A stretch of 5,520 nucleotides of DNA, taken from Desulfobacterales bacterium (GTDB taxonomy: Bacteria > Desulfobacterota > Desulfobacteria > Desulfobacterales > Desulfobacteraceae). The notes beneath the pieces are model-generated. The model was not told where the DNA came from and made no database searches. It was given only the letters and a program-made list of their open reading frames with translations. Below, piece by piece: positions 1 to 5,520 of this stretch. The stretch is taken from positions 1 to 5,520 of the forward strand of contig JAKSBB010001289.1 in assembly GCA_022361315.1 (NCBI GenBank), read 5' to 3'. Numbering within the stretch: the first letter of the stretch is position 1; the number at the start of each line of letters is the position of its first letter. The position numbers were made by a program, and so were the translations under genes.

Positions 1-1026
1 GGAGACCGTCAGCACATCACCTGATACTGCGTGAAGACACAGGCACACCGAAATCCCCATGAGTAAATACCAGATCCTGCGGAACATATCCTCGGGAAAT
101 ACCGATCTTAAAAACAACCCGAAATAGAGGACCCCCATCGGCAGGGTCAGGTATTCGGCTGCGCCGAAAAAATGGTCATCCAGAAATGGCAACACATGGA
201 GCACCAGCCGTTCCCCTTTCACCACCACACGCAGACAGACCTCCAGGCAGAACAGGGCAAAAAACAGGGGGGACTTATCAGAGGGGCGGATCGCAAAAAG
301 GAGCAGGTGGTACAGACTCATGAACAGCAGGATGCCGAATGAAAAGACTTCAAAGTTCAGATTCCGGTCACGGATGGTCTGGATCTGATGGGGCAGGCCA
401 ATGTGGATGGGGTCAATGATCCCACCGATACGCCAGTGAAAATTGGATGCGTTGACCCGGAGTTCCGTCTTCCCTCCCCCGGAATGGAAACCGGCCACCC
501 CCGGCCGTATCCTGCCGACGGAATCCTCTCTGGACGTTCCGGGGTTCCCCTGGCTGAAAATCAATCTGCCGTTGATAAAAATCTCGCCACTGGCGAATAT
601 GGCCTCTGTTCTCAGGGCCAGAATCCGGTCTTCGGGCGGCAGAAGGATTGTCAGGCCGTAGGTGGCAAACCCGGTTTCGGGGAGTTGATTGTCCTCTCCG
701 GTGAGTCTGCGGACCGTTGCATTCCATGGCCCCGGAACGGTTATAAAACCATGGTTTTCAGATGCACCGCCCCCGTTATCATCAGAGGCACCCGGGCGGA
801 AAAACCGATGCCACCGGAACCGCCATGCCCCGTCCAGTTTTACAGGGCCGCTCTTCTCAAAATCCCAGTGTCTCAGATCAATGACACCGTCGACGACTTT
901 AGGGGGGGGCCTGTGATACTCGCTGTTGTTGCAGGAAGGGAGGAGCCCTGCCAGAACGGCAACGACAAATATCAGCGCCGCGGCTTTGATACGGTGCCGC
1001 AGGGACCCGACCAGGAGAAAATTCAT
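1..1026 (-). CDS. 7TMR-DISM family membrane signalling protein, N-terminal part (3' end outside window)
   Basis: The frame is open from the ATG at 1026 to the left edge (342 codons, no stop). Residues 1-14 are basic (R10, R12, K14), and a hydrophobic stretch at 15-30 ends at C32, which looks like a signal peptide or anchor. Residues ~38-215 match the periplasmic 7TMR-DISM extracellular domain type 2: LDGAWRFRW at 64-72, VPGPWN at 97-102, ATYGL at 121-125, ING at 151-153, and VNASNF at 191-196 followed by a GG and HIGLP. Hydrophobic helices follow at ~226-246, 254-269, 288-305 and 317-333, the first four of an expected seven. An E291-Y292 pair and P296 in the third helix fit the family. Such proteins end in a histidine kinase, GGDEF, cyclase or phosphatase domain; which one is unknown here. 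An in-frame ATG at 1053, directly after a TGA, is an alternative start; both sites have only weak Shine-Dalgarno matches, and 1026 gives the more normal signal peptide. The gene starts 74 bp after the chemoreceptor stop with no visible terminator, so co-transcription is likely. Confidence 0.85.
   Translation of the reverse strand, partial: MNFLLVGSLRHRIKAAALIFVVAVLAGLLPSCNNSEYHRPPPKVVDGVIDLRHWDFEKSGPVKLDGAWRFRWHRFFRPGASDDNGGGASENHGFITVPGPWNATVRRLTGEDNQLPETGFATYGLTILLPPEDRILALRTEAIFASGEIFINGRLIFSQGNPGTSREDSVGRIRPGVAGFHSGGGKTELRVNASNFHWRIGGIIDPIHIGLPHQIQTIRDRNLNFEVFSFGILLFMSLYHLLLFAIRPSDKSPLFFALFCLEVCLRVVVKGERLVLHVLPFLDDHFFGAAEYLTLPMGVLYFGLFLRSVFPEDMFRRIWYLLMGISVCLCLHAVSGDVLTVS
902..909. repeat. 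Eight-base G homopolymer (C8 on the coding strand)
   Basis: Eight consecutive G on the plus strand read as C8 in the 7TMR-DISM gene and encode part of a Pro-Pro-Pro run (residues 40-42), just after the signal peptide. The frame is intact as read. A one-base slip here would frameshift the protein before its sensor domain. Confidence 0.9.
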
Positions 1027-1100
1027 GCAGGCGTCTCTACCATATATACACATTCAGCAACCGTCCGTGAACTCGATGTGAAGTACCGCGCATATGCAGA

Positions 1101-3464
1101 TCAGAAATCTTTGAAATCATCATCGTCCTCTAAAGGAATGACCTGCTCCGGTCTGACTTCACCGGAACGCTCCTTTTGAACCACAGACTGCGTGTCTTTT
1201 GCGGCAGGCAACCGTCTTTTGGGAGATGTGGCACCTCCCCCGGGAAGCGCCTGTGGTGCTGACCCATCTGACCCTTTAGCCCCTCCCACTATCACAACGA
1301 GACGGTCCACGATACTTTTCATCTGGGCAGCCTGGGCATTCAGCTCTTCGGAGGCAGAGGCGGATTCCTCGGCAGTGGCGGCGTTCTGCTGGGTAATCTT
1401 GTCCATTTCGGAAACAGCCGTGGTGACCTGGTCAATACCCTGGGACTGCTCCCGCGTGGCAGCCGAAATTTCCGTCATGAGGTCGGCCACTTTCCCCGTA
1501 TTTTCCTGAACCTTTGTAAAGGCCTCATTGGTATTGTCCACCAGGCTGGCCCCCTGCCCCACCTTATCCGAGGTACTTTCAATCAGGGCAGATGTATCCT
1601 TGGCCGCATCCGCAGCCCGCATGGCAAGGTTGCGGACCTCATCCGCCACCACGGCAAAGCCGGCACCGGCCTCCCCTGCCCTGGCCGCTTCAACGGCGGC
1701 ATTGAGGGCAAGGAGGTTGGTCTGAAAGGCAATCTCATCAATGGTCTTAATAATTTTAGAGGTCTCGTCGCTGGCTTTTGAGATTTCGGCCATGGAATCC
1801 GTGAGGCGGGTCATGGCCGCCATGGAGGCTTTGACCGATTCCCGGGATTCCCGGGTGAGTAGATCAGCGGTGCCGGCGTTGTCTGCGTTCATCTTTGTCA
1901 TGGAGGCAATTTCCTCCAGAGAGGATGAGGTTTCTTCCAGGGAGGCGGCTTGCTGGGAAGCCCCTTCCGCCTGGGCCTGGCTTGAGCCTGCGATCTGGCC
2001 TGAAGCCGAAGCCACCTGGGCGGCGCCCTGGTCCAGTTCGTCCGACACCCTGTTCAGCACCAGGATAATGCCCCTGGCAATAAAAAAGGCCAGGGCAATA
2101 CCGGCGACAATGGCAATGGCGGCAATAACGGATACGTTCCGTTTGGTGGACATGGCTGCGGTCAGCATGGCGCGGTCGGTGAGAATATTCGCACCGGCCT
2201 CCGCCCGGAGTTCTTCAAGGAGGGACTGGACGGTTTTCAGGGCAGGCAGGGTTTGGGCGGCATAAATCTGGGAAGCCTGCTCATATCCTTTCAACAGTTC
2301 AGCCGCCCGGGCACCGATTTGACGGAGCACTGCCCTGGTCTCCGCAAGCTTCGGTACGGTCTGGGTTTTAAACAGCTCTATGGCTGCGGTTCTGCTGGCC
2401 TCAAGCGCCTTTTCCTCGGCAACATATGCGGAGATCATCCCCGTAACAATTTCCAGGGCAGGCTTGGTCTCCCCCATCAAGGTTTCTTCCGCTTCGTTGA
2501 AGGAGCCTGCTTTCAGGGCTTTATCGATCTTTTGCGCACTGCGGTGAAGCGCGTCGTGGGGGGCACGCACCTCATCCATGAAGCGCTTCAATCCCGGAAT
2601 ACGTTCTGAAAGGTGTATTGTGGCTGGATCATTCAGCCATTTTCCGAACCCGCATTGGGACGGGTCCAACTGCACGTTTAATTGGGGTTCAAAGGCCATG
2701 ATGGCATCCACAACGGCAGCGGCCCATCTCCGGTGGTCATCCAGTTTTTCCGTCAGGAGCACAAGCACTTCCGGATGGCTGGGCCGGTACACATCAATTA
2801 ACCGGACGGCTGTTTTATGAAGTTCCTCATGGGGAATTTTGATCTCCTCCAGGAGCCGGCCGAGCTCCGGGTCAAGGCTGCTGCTCTCCTTTGCCGCCTC
2901 CCCGTAAAGCCAGCGGCCGAATCCGCATTGGGTGTGATCGGTCTGGACCTCAATGGATGGCTTATTCTGGAGCAACGCAGACCGGATGGCTGCGGTCCAG
3001 TTCAGATGGTCGATTTCTTTCCGGGCGATGAATTCCGGCAAACCGGAATCTGCCCGGGCATACACCGTTTTAATCTCCTGCGCGGATTCGTGCAGCCGTC
3101 GATGGGGTGCTTCGATCTCTTTAAGCAGGGGAACCAGGGAAGGTACCAGGGCTTCCGCCGATTTCCGCCCGTCCCCGTAAAGCCATTTACCGAAGCCACA
3201 CTGGGTATGATCGGTCTGAACGTTGAGTTCATGGACCGCTTCGTTGGATATCAATTCATTGACGGCATTCACCCAGTTAAGATGATCCACCTCACGCTGG
3301 GCAAGAATGCCGTCCAGGGCTTTACCGTCAATCACTTCAGAGGCGTTTTTAACAATACCGCCCACACCGGTGAATGCCAGCCCCCCGATCAGGATCAGAA
3401 ACAGAATCACCACACCAAACCCTGCGCCAATACGTTTGCCAACGGTTAGACGGTTGAAATTCAT
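1101..3464 (-). CDS. Methyl-accepting chemotaxis protein with three tandem periplasmic CZB zinc-binding domains
   Basis: This 787-residue transmembrane chemoreceptor would modulate a CheA kinase through CheW. A basic N-terminus precedes TM1 (~13-34) and TM2 is at ~444-464, so residues 35-443 should be periplasmic. That segment holds three CZB modules with full ligand sets: H61/C89/H121/H125, H153/C180/H212/H216 and H244/C271/H303/H307, each with HxxW, CGFGxW and HxxxH. Three 36-residue helical repeats follow (331-438). After TM2 the chain passes almost directly into the signalling helix; no full HAMP domain is recognisable. The cytoplasmic hairpin has [10 protein letters not shown] (509-518) and the conserved tip around 576-624 ([20 protein letters not shown]), with a further Glu-rich, probably methylated stretch at 696-710. 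A flexible Gly/Pro-rich linker (727-776) ends in [12 protein letters not shown]. The start is fixed by AGGAGGA six bases upstream. The gene is 36 bp downstream of cheW. The ligand is unknown; zinc or an oxidant acting on the zinc-bound Cys is an inference from CZB biology. Confidence 0.95.
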   Translation of the reverse strand: MNFNRLTVGKRIGAGFGVVILFLILIGGLAFTGVGGIVKNASEVIDGKALDGILAQREVDHLNWVNAVNELISNEAVHELNVQTDHTQCGFGKWLYGDGRKSAEALVPSLVPLLKEIEAPHRRLHESAQEIKTVYARADSGLPEFIARKEIDHLNWTAAIRSALLQNKPSIEVQTDHTQCGFGRWLYGEAAKESSSLDPELGRLLEEIKIPHEELHKTAVRLIDVYRPSHPEVLVLLTEKLDDHRRWAAAVVDAIMAFEPQLNVQLDPSQCGFGKWLNDPATIHLSERIPGLKRFMDEVRAPHDALHRSAQKIDKALKAGSFNEAEETLMGETKPALEIVTGMISAYVAEEKALEASRTAAIELFKTQTVPKLAETRAVLRQIGARAAELLKGYEQASQIYAAQTLPALKTVQSLLEELRAEAGANILTDRAMLTAAMSTKRNVSVIAAIAIVAGIALAFFIARGIILVLNRVSDELDQGAAQVASASGQIAGSSQAQAEGASQQAASLEETSSSLEEIASMTKMNADNAGTADLLTRESRESVKASMAAMTRLTDSMAEISKASDETSKIIKTIDEIAFQTNLLALNAAVEAARAGEAGAGFAVVADEVRNLAMRAADAAKDTSALIESTSDKVGQGASLVDNTNEAFTKVQENTGKVADLMTEISAATREQSQGIDQVTTAVSEMDKITQQNAATAEESASASEELNAQAAQMKSIVDRLVVIVGGAKGSDGSAPQALPGGGATSPKRRLPAAKDTQSVVQKERSGEVRPEQVIPLEDDDDFKDF
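2151..2474 (-). repeat. Three degenerate 36-residue helical repeats between the CZB array and TM2
   Basis: Residues 331-366, 367-402 and 403-438 each begin with a [QE]-T-x-P-x-L motif (ETKPAL, QTVPKL, QTLPAL). The prolines are P335, P371 and P407, exactly 36 residues apart. The remainder of each unit is Ala/Leu/Glu-rich and probably helical. Similarity outside the motif is weak, so common origin is an inference from spacing and motif. Confidence 0.6.
2526..3296 (-). repeat. Three tandem CZB-domain repeats inside the chemoreceptor gene
   Basis: Units of about 75 residues, spaced 91-92 residues apart, lie at 3072-3296 (residues 57-131), 2799-3023 (148-222) and 2526-2750 (239-313). Each fits the published CZB pattern Hxx[WFYL] x21-28 Cx[LFMVI]Gx[WFLVI] x18-27 HxxxH; the gaps counted here are 24/26, 23/26 and 23/26. 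Around the cysteine, units 1 and 2 match at 12 of 13 residues ([11 protein letters not shown][KR]W), while unit 3 reads [13 protein letters not shown]. At DNA level the same 39 bp match at 30 positions between units 1 and 2, so the duplication is not recent. Confidence 0.93.
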
Positions 3465-3470
3465 GACGTT

Positions 3471-3477
3471 TCCTCCT
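3471..3477 (-). promoter_or_regulatory. Strong ribosome binding site of the chemoreceptor gene
   Basis: AGGAGGA on the minus strand stands six bases before the ATG at 3464. It fixes the start immediately before the basic N-terminus and TM1, and suggests efficient, independent translation after cheW. Confidence 0.85.
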
Positions 3478-3500
3478 GAAATGAATGTGATAAAAGATGG

Positions 3501-3992
3501 TTAGACGGTTAGATTTGTGTCCCCCACAACGGCCTCGATATCCAGCAGAATTTTCACCCCGCTTTCCATTTTGGCCAGGCCCCGGATCCAGTCCGTGGTA
3601 ACTGCGGAGCCGAATGCCGGCGGCGGCCCCACGGCCTCCCCCGGCACAGTAAGTACTTCCGATACGGAATCCACAACCATGCCCAGTAGAAGTGTAGACC
3701 CGTCCTGGTCCAGCTCAACGACGACAATACAGGTTTTATCCGTATAATCCTCCGGCGGCATACTGAAGCGGATACGCAGGTCAATGACCGGGATGACTTT
3801 CCCCCTCAGGTTGATCACCCCTTTGATGTGATCCGGTGTCCGGGGAACGGTGGTGATATCCATCATACCGATAATCTCTTTGATCCGGTGGATATCAATC
3901 CCGTATTCCTCCGCATTCAGGACAAAGGTCAGATACTTGCCTCCCAGTGCAGATAACCCGGCATCGGCCGGGGTATTTGTATTTTCTCCCAT
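3501..3992 (-). CDS. cheW: CheW chemotaxis coupling protein
   Basis: Soluble scaffold that links chemoreceptors to the CheA kinase in signalling arrays. With the start chosen here it is 163 residues, the usual CheW length. The SH3-like double-barrel fold is recognisable from YLTFVLNAEEYGIDI near the N-terminus, the following EII segment, VP.TP..IKGVINLRGKVIPVIDLR (NLRG at 61-64), the LLLGMVVDSVSEVL strand and the C-terminal G.ILLDIE motif. There is no extra receiver domain, so it is CheW rather than CheV. An in-frame ATG at 4031 would add 13 residues, but has no Shine-Dalgarno sequence, whereas the ATG at 3992 has AGGAGA eight bases upstream. The gene is first in the presumed operon, 36 bp ahead of the chemoreceptor, which suggests that the two proteins work as a pair. 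No CheA is encoded in the window. Confidence 0.95.
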   Translation of the reverse strand: MGENTNTPADAGLSALGGKYLTFVLNAEEYGIDIHRIKEIIGMMDITTVPRTPDHIKGVINLRGKVIPVIDLRIRFSMPPEDYTDKTCIVVVELDQDGSTLLLGMVVDSVSEVLTVPGEAVGPPPAFGSAVTTDWIRGLAKMESGVKILLDIEAVVGDTNLTV

Positions 3993-4000
3993 ATCTGAGG

Positions 4001-4006
4001 TCTCCT
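4001..4006 (-). promoter_or_regulatory. Ribosome binding site deciding the cheW start
   Basis: AGGAGA on the minus strand lies eight bases before the ATG at 3992. The upstream ATG at 4031 is preceded only by an AT-rich stretch with no purine-rich site, so the shorter CheW is preferred. Confidence 0.7.
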
Positions 4007-4106
4007 GTGGGTTTGCGTTGGTCTGCGGCATTTATATATTGATAGAAAGGTCCAGCCGGAAAAGGGACAATCCGAAGCCGCAGTTTGATTCATGTTGTTA
4101 TGTATT

Positions 4107-4135
4107 GATTTACCCGATCACGGGTCTGATGTCAA
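4107..4135 (-). promoter_or_regulatory. Candidate sigma70-type promoter of the cheW-chemoreceptor operon
   Basis: On the minus strand a perfect -35 box TTGACA (4130-4135) is followed after 17 bp by TAAATC (4107-4112), a weak -10 box. It lies between the etfBA terminator and cheW, about 115 bp upstream of the preferred start codon. The spacer holds a perfect inverted repeat (4112-4125). No sigma28 or sigma54 promoter pattern was seen. Confidence 0.45.
4112..4125. promoter_or_regulatory. Inverted repeat ACCCG-N4-CGGGT in the promoter spacer, possible operator
   Basis: Two perfect 5-bp arms flank ATCA. The repeat lies between the -35 and -10 candidates of the cheW promoter, where a bound regulator would block RNA polymerase. 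No T tract follows on either strand, so it is not a terminator. The regulator is unknown and the site is short, so chance remains possible. Confidence 0.3.
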
Positions 4136-4158
4136 TTTTTGGCCTGATTCAGAAGCCG

Positions 4159-4194
4159 AAAAAAAACGGCCCCGCACCGGGGTGCAGGGCCGTT
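4159..4194 (-). terminator. Rho-independent terminator of the etfBA operon
   Basis: The arms AACGGCCC (4165-4172) and GGGCCGTT (4187-4194) pair perfectly. After one C/A mismatch, GCACC and GGTGC extend the stem. On the minus strand the stem runs into eight T (4159-4166, the last two A/T pairs being part of the stem). It starts 33 bp after the etfA stop and separates etfBA from the cheW operon. Confidence 0.9.
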
Positions 4195-4200
4195 AAAGCA

Positions 4201-4216
4201 CTCTTTTAGAAAAGAG
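4201..4216. other. Small AT-rich perfect hairpin just after etfA
   Basis: CTCTTTT and AAAAGAG are perfect 7-bp arms around a 2-base centre, 11 bp after the etfA stop codon and before the strong terminator. It would form a weak hairpin at the mRNA 3' end. No function can be assigned. Confidence 0.5.
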
Positions 4217-4227
4217 GCGTATGGCTT

Positions 4228-5196
4228 TTAGAGATCTTCGATGGCTTCCTGAAGTTCAGGCATGAAATCGAGGATGTCTTCAACAATACCCACATCCGCC
4301 ACCTGGAAAATCGGGGCTTTGGGGTTCTTGTTAACGGCAACGATAAAGGGGTTGCCCTTTACGCCGCCCATGTGCTGGAAGGAACCGGAAATACCCATGG
4401 CCATGTAGACTTTGGGTTTAACGGTCTGGCCGGAGGTACCGACCTGACGGGATTTTTCCAGCCATTTGGCGTCAACAATGGGTCTGGAGCAGGAAACCAC
4501 CGCGCTCATGGCATCGGCCAGTTCCTGGGCCACTTCAATGTTGTCTTCGTCTTCAATACCGCGGCCGATGGATACCAGCACGTCGGACTTGGTGATATCA
4601 ACATCACCCACTTCGGCTTCAACCACTTCCAGGAAGGCGCGCTTGGCGCTCAGGTCGCCGGCGTCGCCGGATTTGTCAGTGATTGTGCCGGAGGCTGAGC
4701 CGCCGTCAACCGGAGCAAAGGCGCCCGGACGAACGGTGATGACAGCACCGGCAGAGATATCAGTGGTTACATGGGTGGAAACTGCGCCGCCAAGTTCCTG
4801 GCGAACCAGTTTCAGGAGGTCACCGTCAACGCCTTCGAAATCAACAACGTCGGCTGCGTAAGCAGAGTCGAGTTTAACGGACAGGCCCGGGGCCAGGTCC
4901 ATACCGAAGGTGTCGTGGGGTACCAGGACAACAGCATCGGCCGGCAGGATGGCAGCCAGGGCTTTTCTGACGATTTCAGCGTTGGGATAGGCCAGCGCGT
5001 CATTGTCAACCTTGATGACTTCACCGTAAATCTTTGCCATTTCACCGGCAACGGCATCCAGATCACCGCCGGAACCGGTGACTACTGCAGTGACTGCAGC
5101 ACCGGCATCAATTTTTTTCGCTGCTTCGGGGTACTCCAATGCCACATCTTCCGCAGCACCGTTCTTATGGGGAATATATGCAAAAATCTGTGTCAT
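4228..5196 (-). CDS. etfA: Electron transfer flavoprotein subunit alpha
   Basis: The 322-residue subunit binds FAD and, with EtfB, carries electrons from dehydrogenases such as acyl-CoA dehydrogenases to a quinone-linked or other acceptor. The N-terminal Rossmann-like domain (~1-190) lacks an added ferredoxin domain, as found in some longer bifurcating EtfA proteins. The C-terminal FAD domain (~205-322) is very typical: GRG (211-213), CSRPIVDAKW around R238, QVGTSGQTVKP (251-261), GISGSFQH (268-275), AVNKNPKAPIF (N289-K290) and ADVGIVED. The start follows the etfB stop by 2 bp, with GGAGGA (5205-5210) eight bases upstream inside the etfB end, so the two subunits are translationally coupled. 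Whether this ETF bifurcates electrons cannot be decided from this subunit alone. The operon ends at the hairpin after the gene. Confidence 0.97.
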   Translation of the reverse strand: MTQIFAYIPHKNGAAEDVALEYPEAAKKIDAGAAVTAVVTGSGGDLDAVAGEMAKIYGEVIKVDNDALAYPNAEIVRKALAAILPADAVVLVPHDTFGMDLAPGLSVKLDSAYAADVVDFEGVDGDLLKLVRQELGGAVSTHVTTDISAGAVITVRPGAFAPVDGGSASGTITDKSGDAGDLSAKRAFLEVVEAEVGDVDITKSDVLVSIGRGIEDEDNIEVAQELADAMSAVVSCSRPIVDAKWLEKSRQVGTSGQTVKPKVYMAMGISGSFQHMGGVKGNPFIVAVNKNPKAPIFQVADVGIVEDILDFMPELQEAIEDL

Positions 5197-5198
5197 GA

Positions 5199-5520
5199 TT
5201 AGAGTCCTCCTTTGGCTTTCAGCTTCTCAATCAATTGTTCGATAATCTCGTCGGTGGAGCCTTCGAGCATTTCAGCACCGTCGCCCATGTCGGGTACGAA
5301 GTAATCAACACGTTTGGTTTTGGCACCGGCTTCACCAACGGTGGCAGCGTCAATACCCAGTTCCCCGGCGTCTTTTTCCGGAATCTCAACCTTGGCAACC
5401 TTACGGATGCCGCGGATGCCCACGTAACGGGGCTCGTTGATACCGGTCTGGATGGAAAGCACGCAGGGAAGTTCGATTTCGTTCATTTCCTGGTTGCCGC
5501 CTTCGATTTCACGGCCCACC
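5199..5520 (-). CDS. etfB: Electron transfer flavoprotein subunit beta, C-terminal part (5' end outside window)
   Basis: About 106 C-terminal codons are present; full EtfB is usually ~250-265 residues, so the N-terminal part with most of the nucleotide-binding site is missing beyond the right edge. The visible part starts within GREIEGGNQE, followed by LPCVLSIQTGINEPRY and GIRGIRKVAKVEIP, all hallmarks of the family, and ends in a charged helix (DEIIEQLIEKLKAKGGL) that packs against EtfA. The apparent GTG start at 5519 is an internal valine, not a real start. The stop TAA is 2 bp from the etfA start, and the codons for the final Gly-Gly supply the etfA ribosome binding site. The partner is EtfA; other operon members upstream are not visible. 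Confidence 0.96.
   Translation of the reverse strand, partial: VGREIEGGNQEMNEIELPCVLSIQTGINEPRYVGIRGIRKVAKVEIPEKDAGELGIDAATVGEAGAKTKRVDYFVPDMGDGAEMLEGSTDEIIEQLIEKLKAKGGL

Noticed and set aside
931..945. Lipoprotein signal ending at C32 of the 7TMR-DISM protein
   Set aside because: The residues before the Cys are L-P-S; Pro at -2 is outside the usual lipobox, and family members are held by their membrane helices anyway. A plain signal peptide or anchor is as likely.
1027..1100. Terminator between the chemoreceptor and the 7TMR-DISM gene
   Set aside because: Only the short palindrome GCATATGC (1090-1097) is present and no T tract follows.
388..1179. Plus-strand open frame of 263 codons
   Set aside because: It is antisense to the 7TMR-DISM gene, whose frame gives a signal peptide, family motifs and membrane helices; the plus-strand translation has no recognisable domain and is rich in Pro, Gly and Arg.
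1741..2265. Plus-strand open frame of 174 codons
   Set aside because: It lies opposite the receptor's signalling region, is low in complexity (Ala/Ser/Met-rich) and has no family features.
2817..3449. Plus-strand open frame of 210 codons
   Set aside because: It is antisense to the CZB part of the chemoreceptor and its apparent repeats are mirror images of the CZB repeats.
4112..4125. Terminator hairpin at the ACCCG/CGGGT repeat
   Set aside because: The stem is only 5 bp and no T tract follows on either strand at the right distance.
4032..4158. A small gene or RNA gene in the cheW upstream gap
   Set aside because: No frame with a ribosome binding site and no tRNA-like or riboswitch-like fold was seen; the gap is explained by the terminator and promoter candidates.
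4771..5202. Plus-strand open frame of 143 codons, and similar ones at 4372-4861
   Set aside because: They are opposite strongly conserved etfA codons and show no protein family signs.
1..5520. CRISPR array, insertion sequence, phage genes or attachment sites
   Set aside because: No spaced identical repeats, transposase or integrase frames, or terminal inverted repeats were seen; the window is filled with metabolic and signalling genes on one strand.

Overview
All five protein genes in this window lie on the minus strand. From right to left, which is the direction of transcription, they are etfB (cut by the right edge), etfA, a strong terminator, then cheW, a large methyl-accepting chemotaxis receptor, and a 7TMR-DISM type membrane signalling protein (cut by the left edge). 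The moderately GC-rich sequence, the paired etfBA genes, the chemoreceptor style ([14 protein letters not shown] signalling helix, acidic D-D-D-D-F-K-D-F end) and the CZB sensor suggest an anaerobic Desulfobacterota (former deltaproteobacterial) bacterium, perhaps a sulfate reducer of the Desulfobacteraceae/Desulfosarcinaceae kind. This assignment is an inference from protein style; there is no rRNA or other marker here.

Region 1 (4159-5520) is the end of an electron-transfer-flavoprotein operon. The last ~106 residues of EtfB are followed 2 bp later by complete EtfA, whose Shine-Dalgarno sequence lies inside the end of etfB. A GC-rich hairpin with a T tract then ends the transcript. The pair forms the FAD heterodimer that collects electrons, typically from acyl-CoA dehydrogenases.

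Region 2 (1-4135) looks like one signalling transcription unit. A sigma70-like promoter candidate (TTGACA, 17 bp, TAAATC) sits in the ~170-240 bp gap upstream of cheW. CheW is followed after 36 bp by the 787-residue chemoreceptor, and 47-74 bp later by the 7TMR-DISM protein, with no terminator seen between them. CheW would couple the receptor to a CheA kinase encoded elsewhere. The third gene has a periplasmic jelly-roll-like sensor followed by membrane helices; its output domain is outside the window.

The most notable item is the chemoreceptor. Between its two membrane helices, so predicted in the periplasm, it carries three tandem CZB zinc-binding modules, each with a complete His/Cys/His/His ligand set. 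These are followed by three degenerate repeats of exactly 36 residues. CZB modules are best known as single cytoplasmic domains, so this arrangement deserves a closer look.
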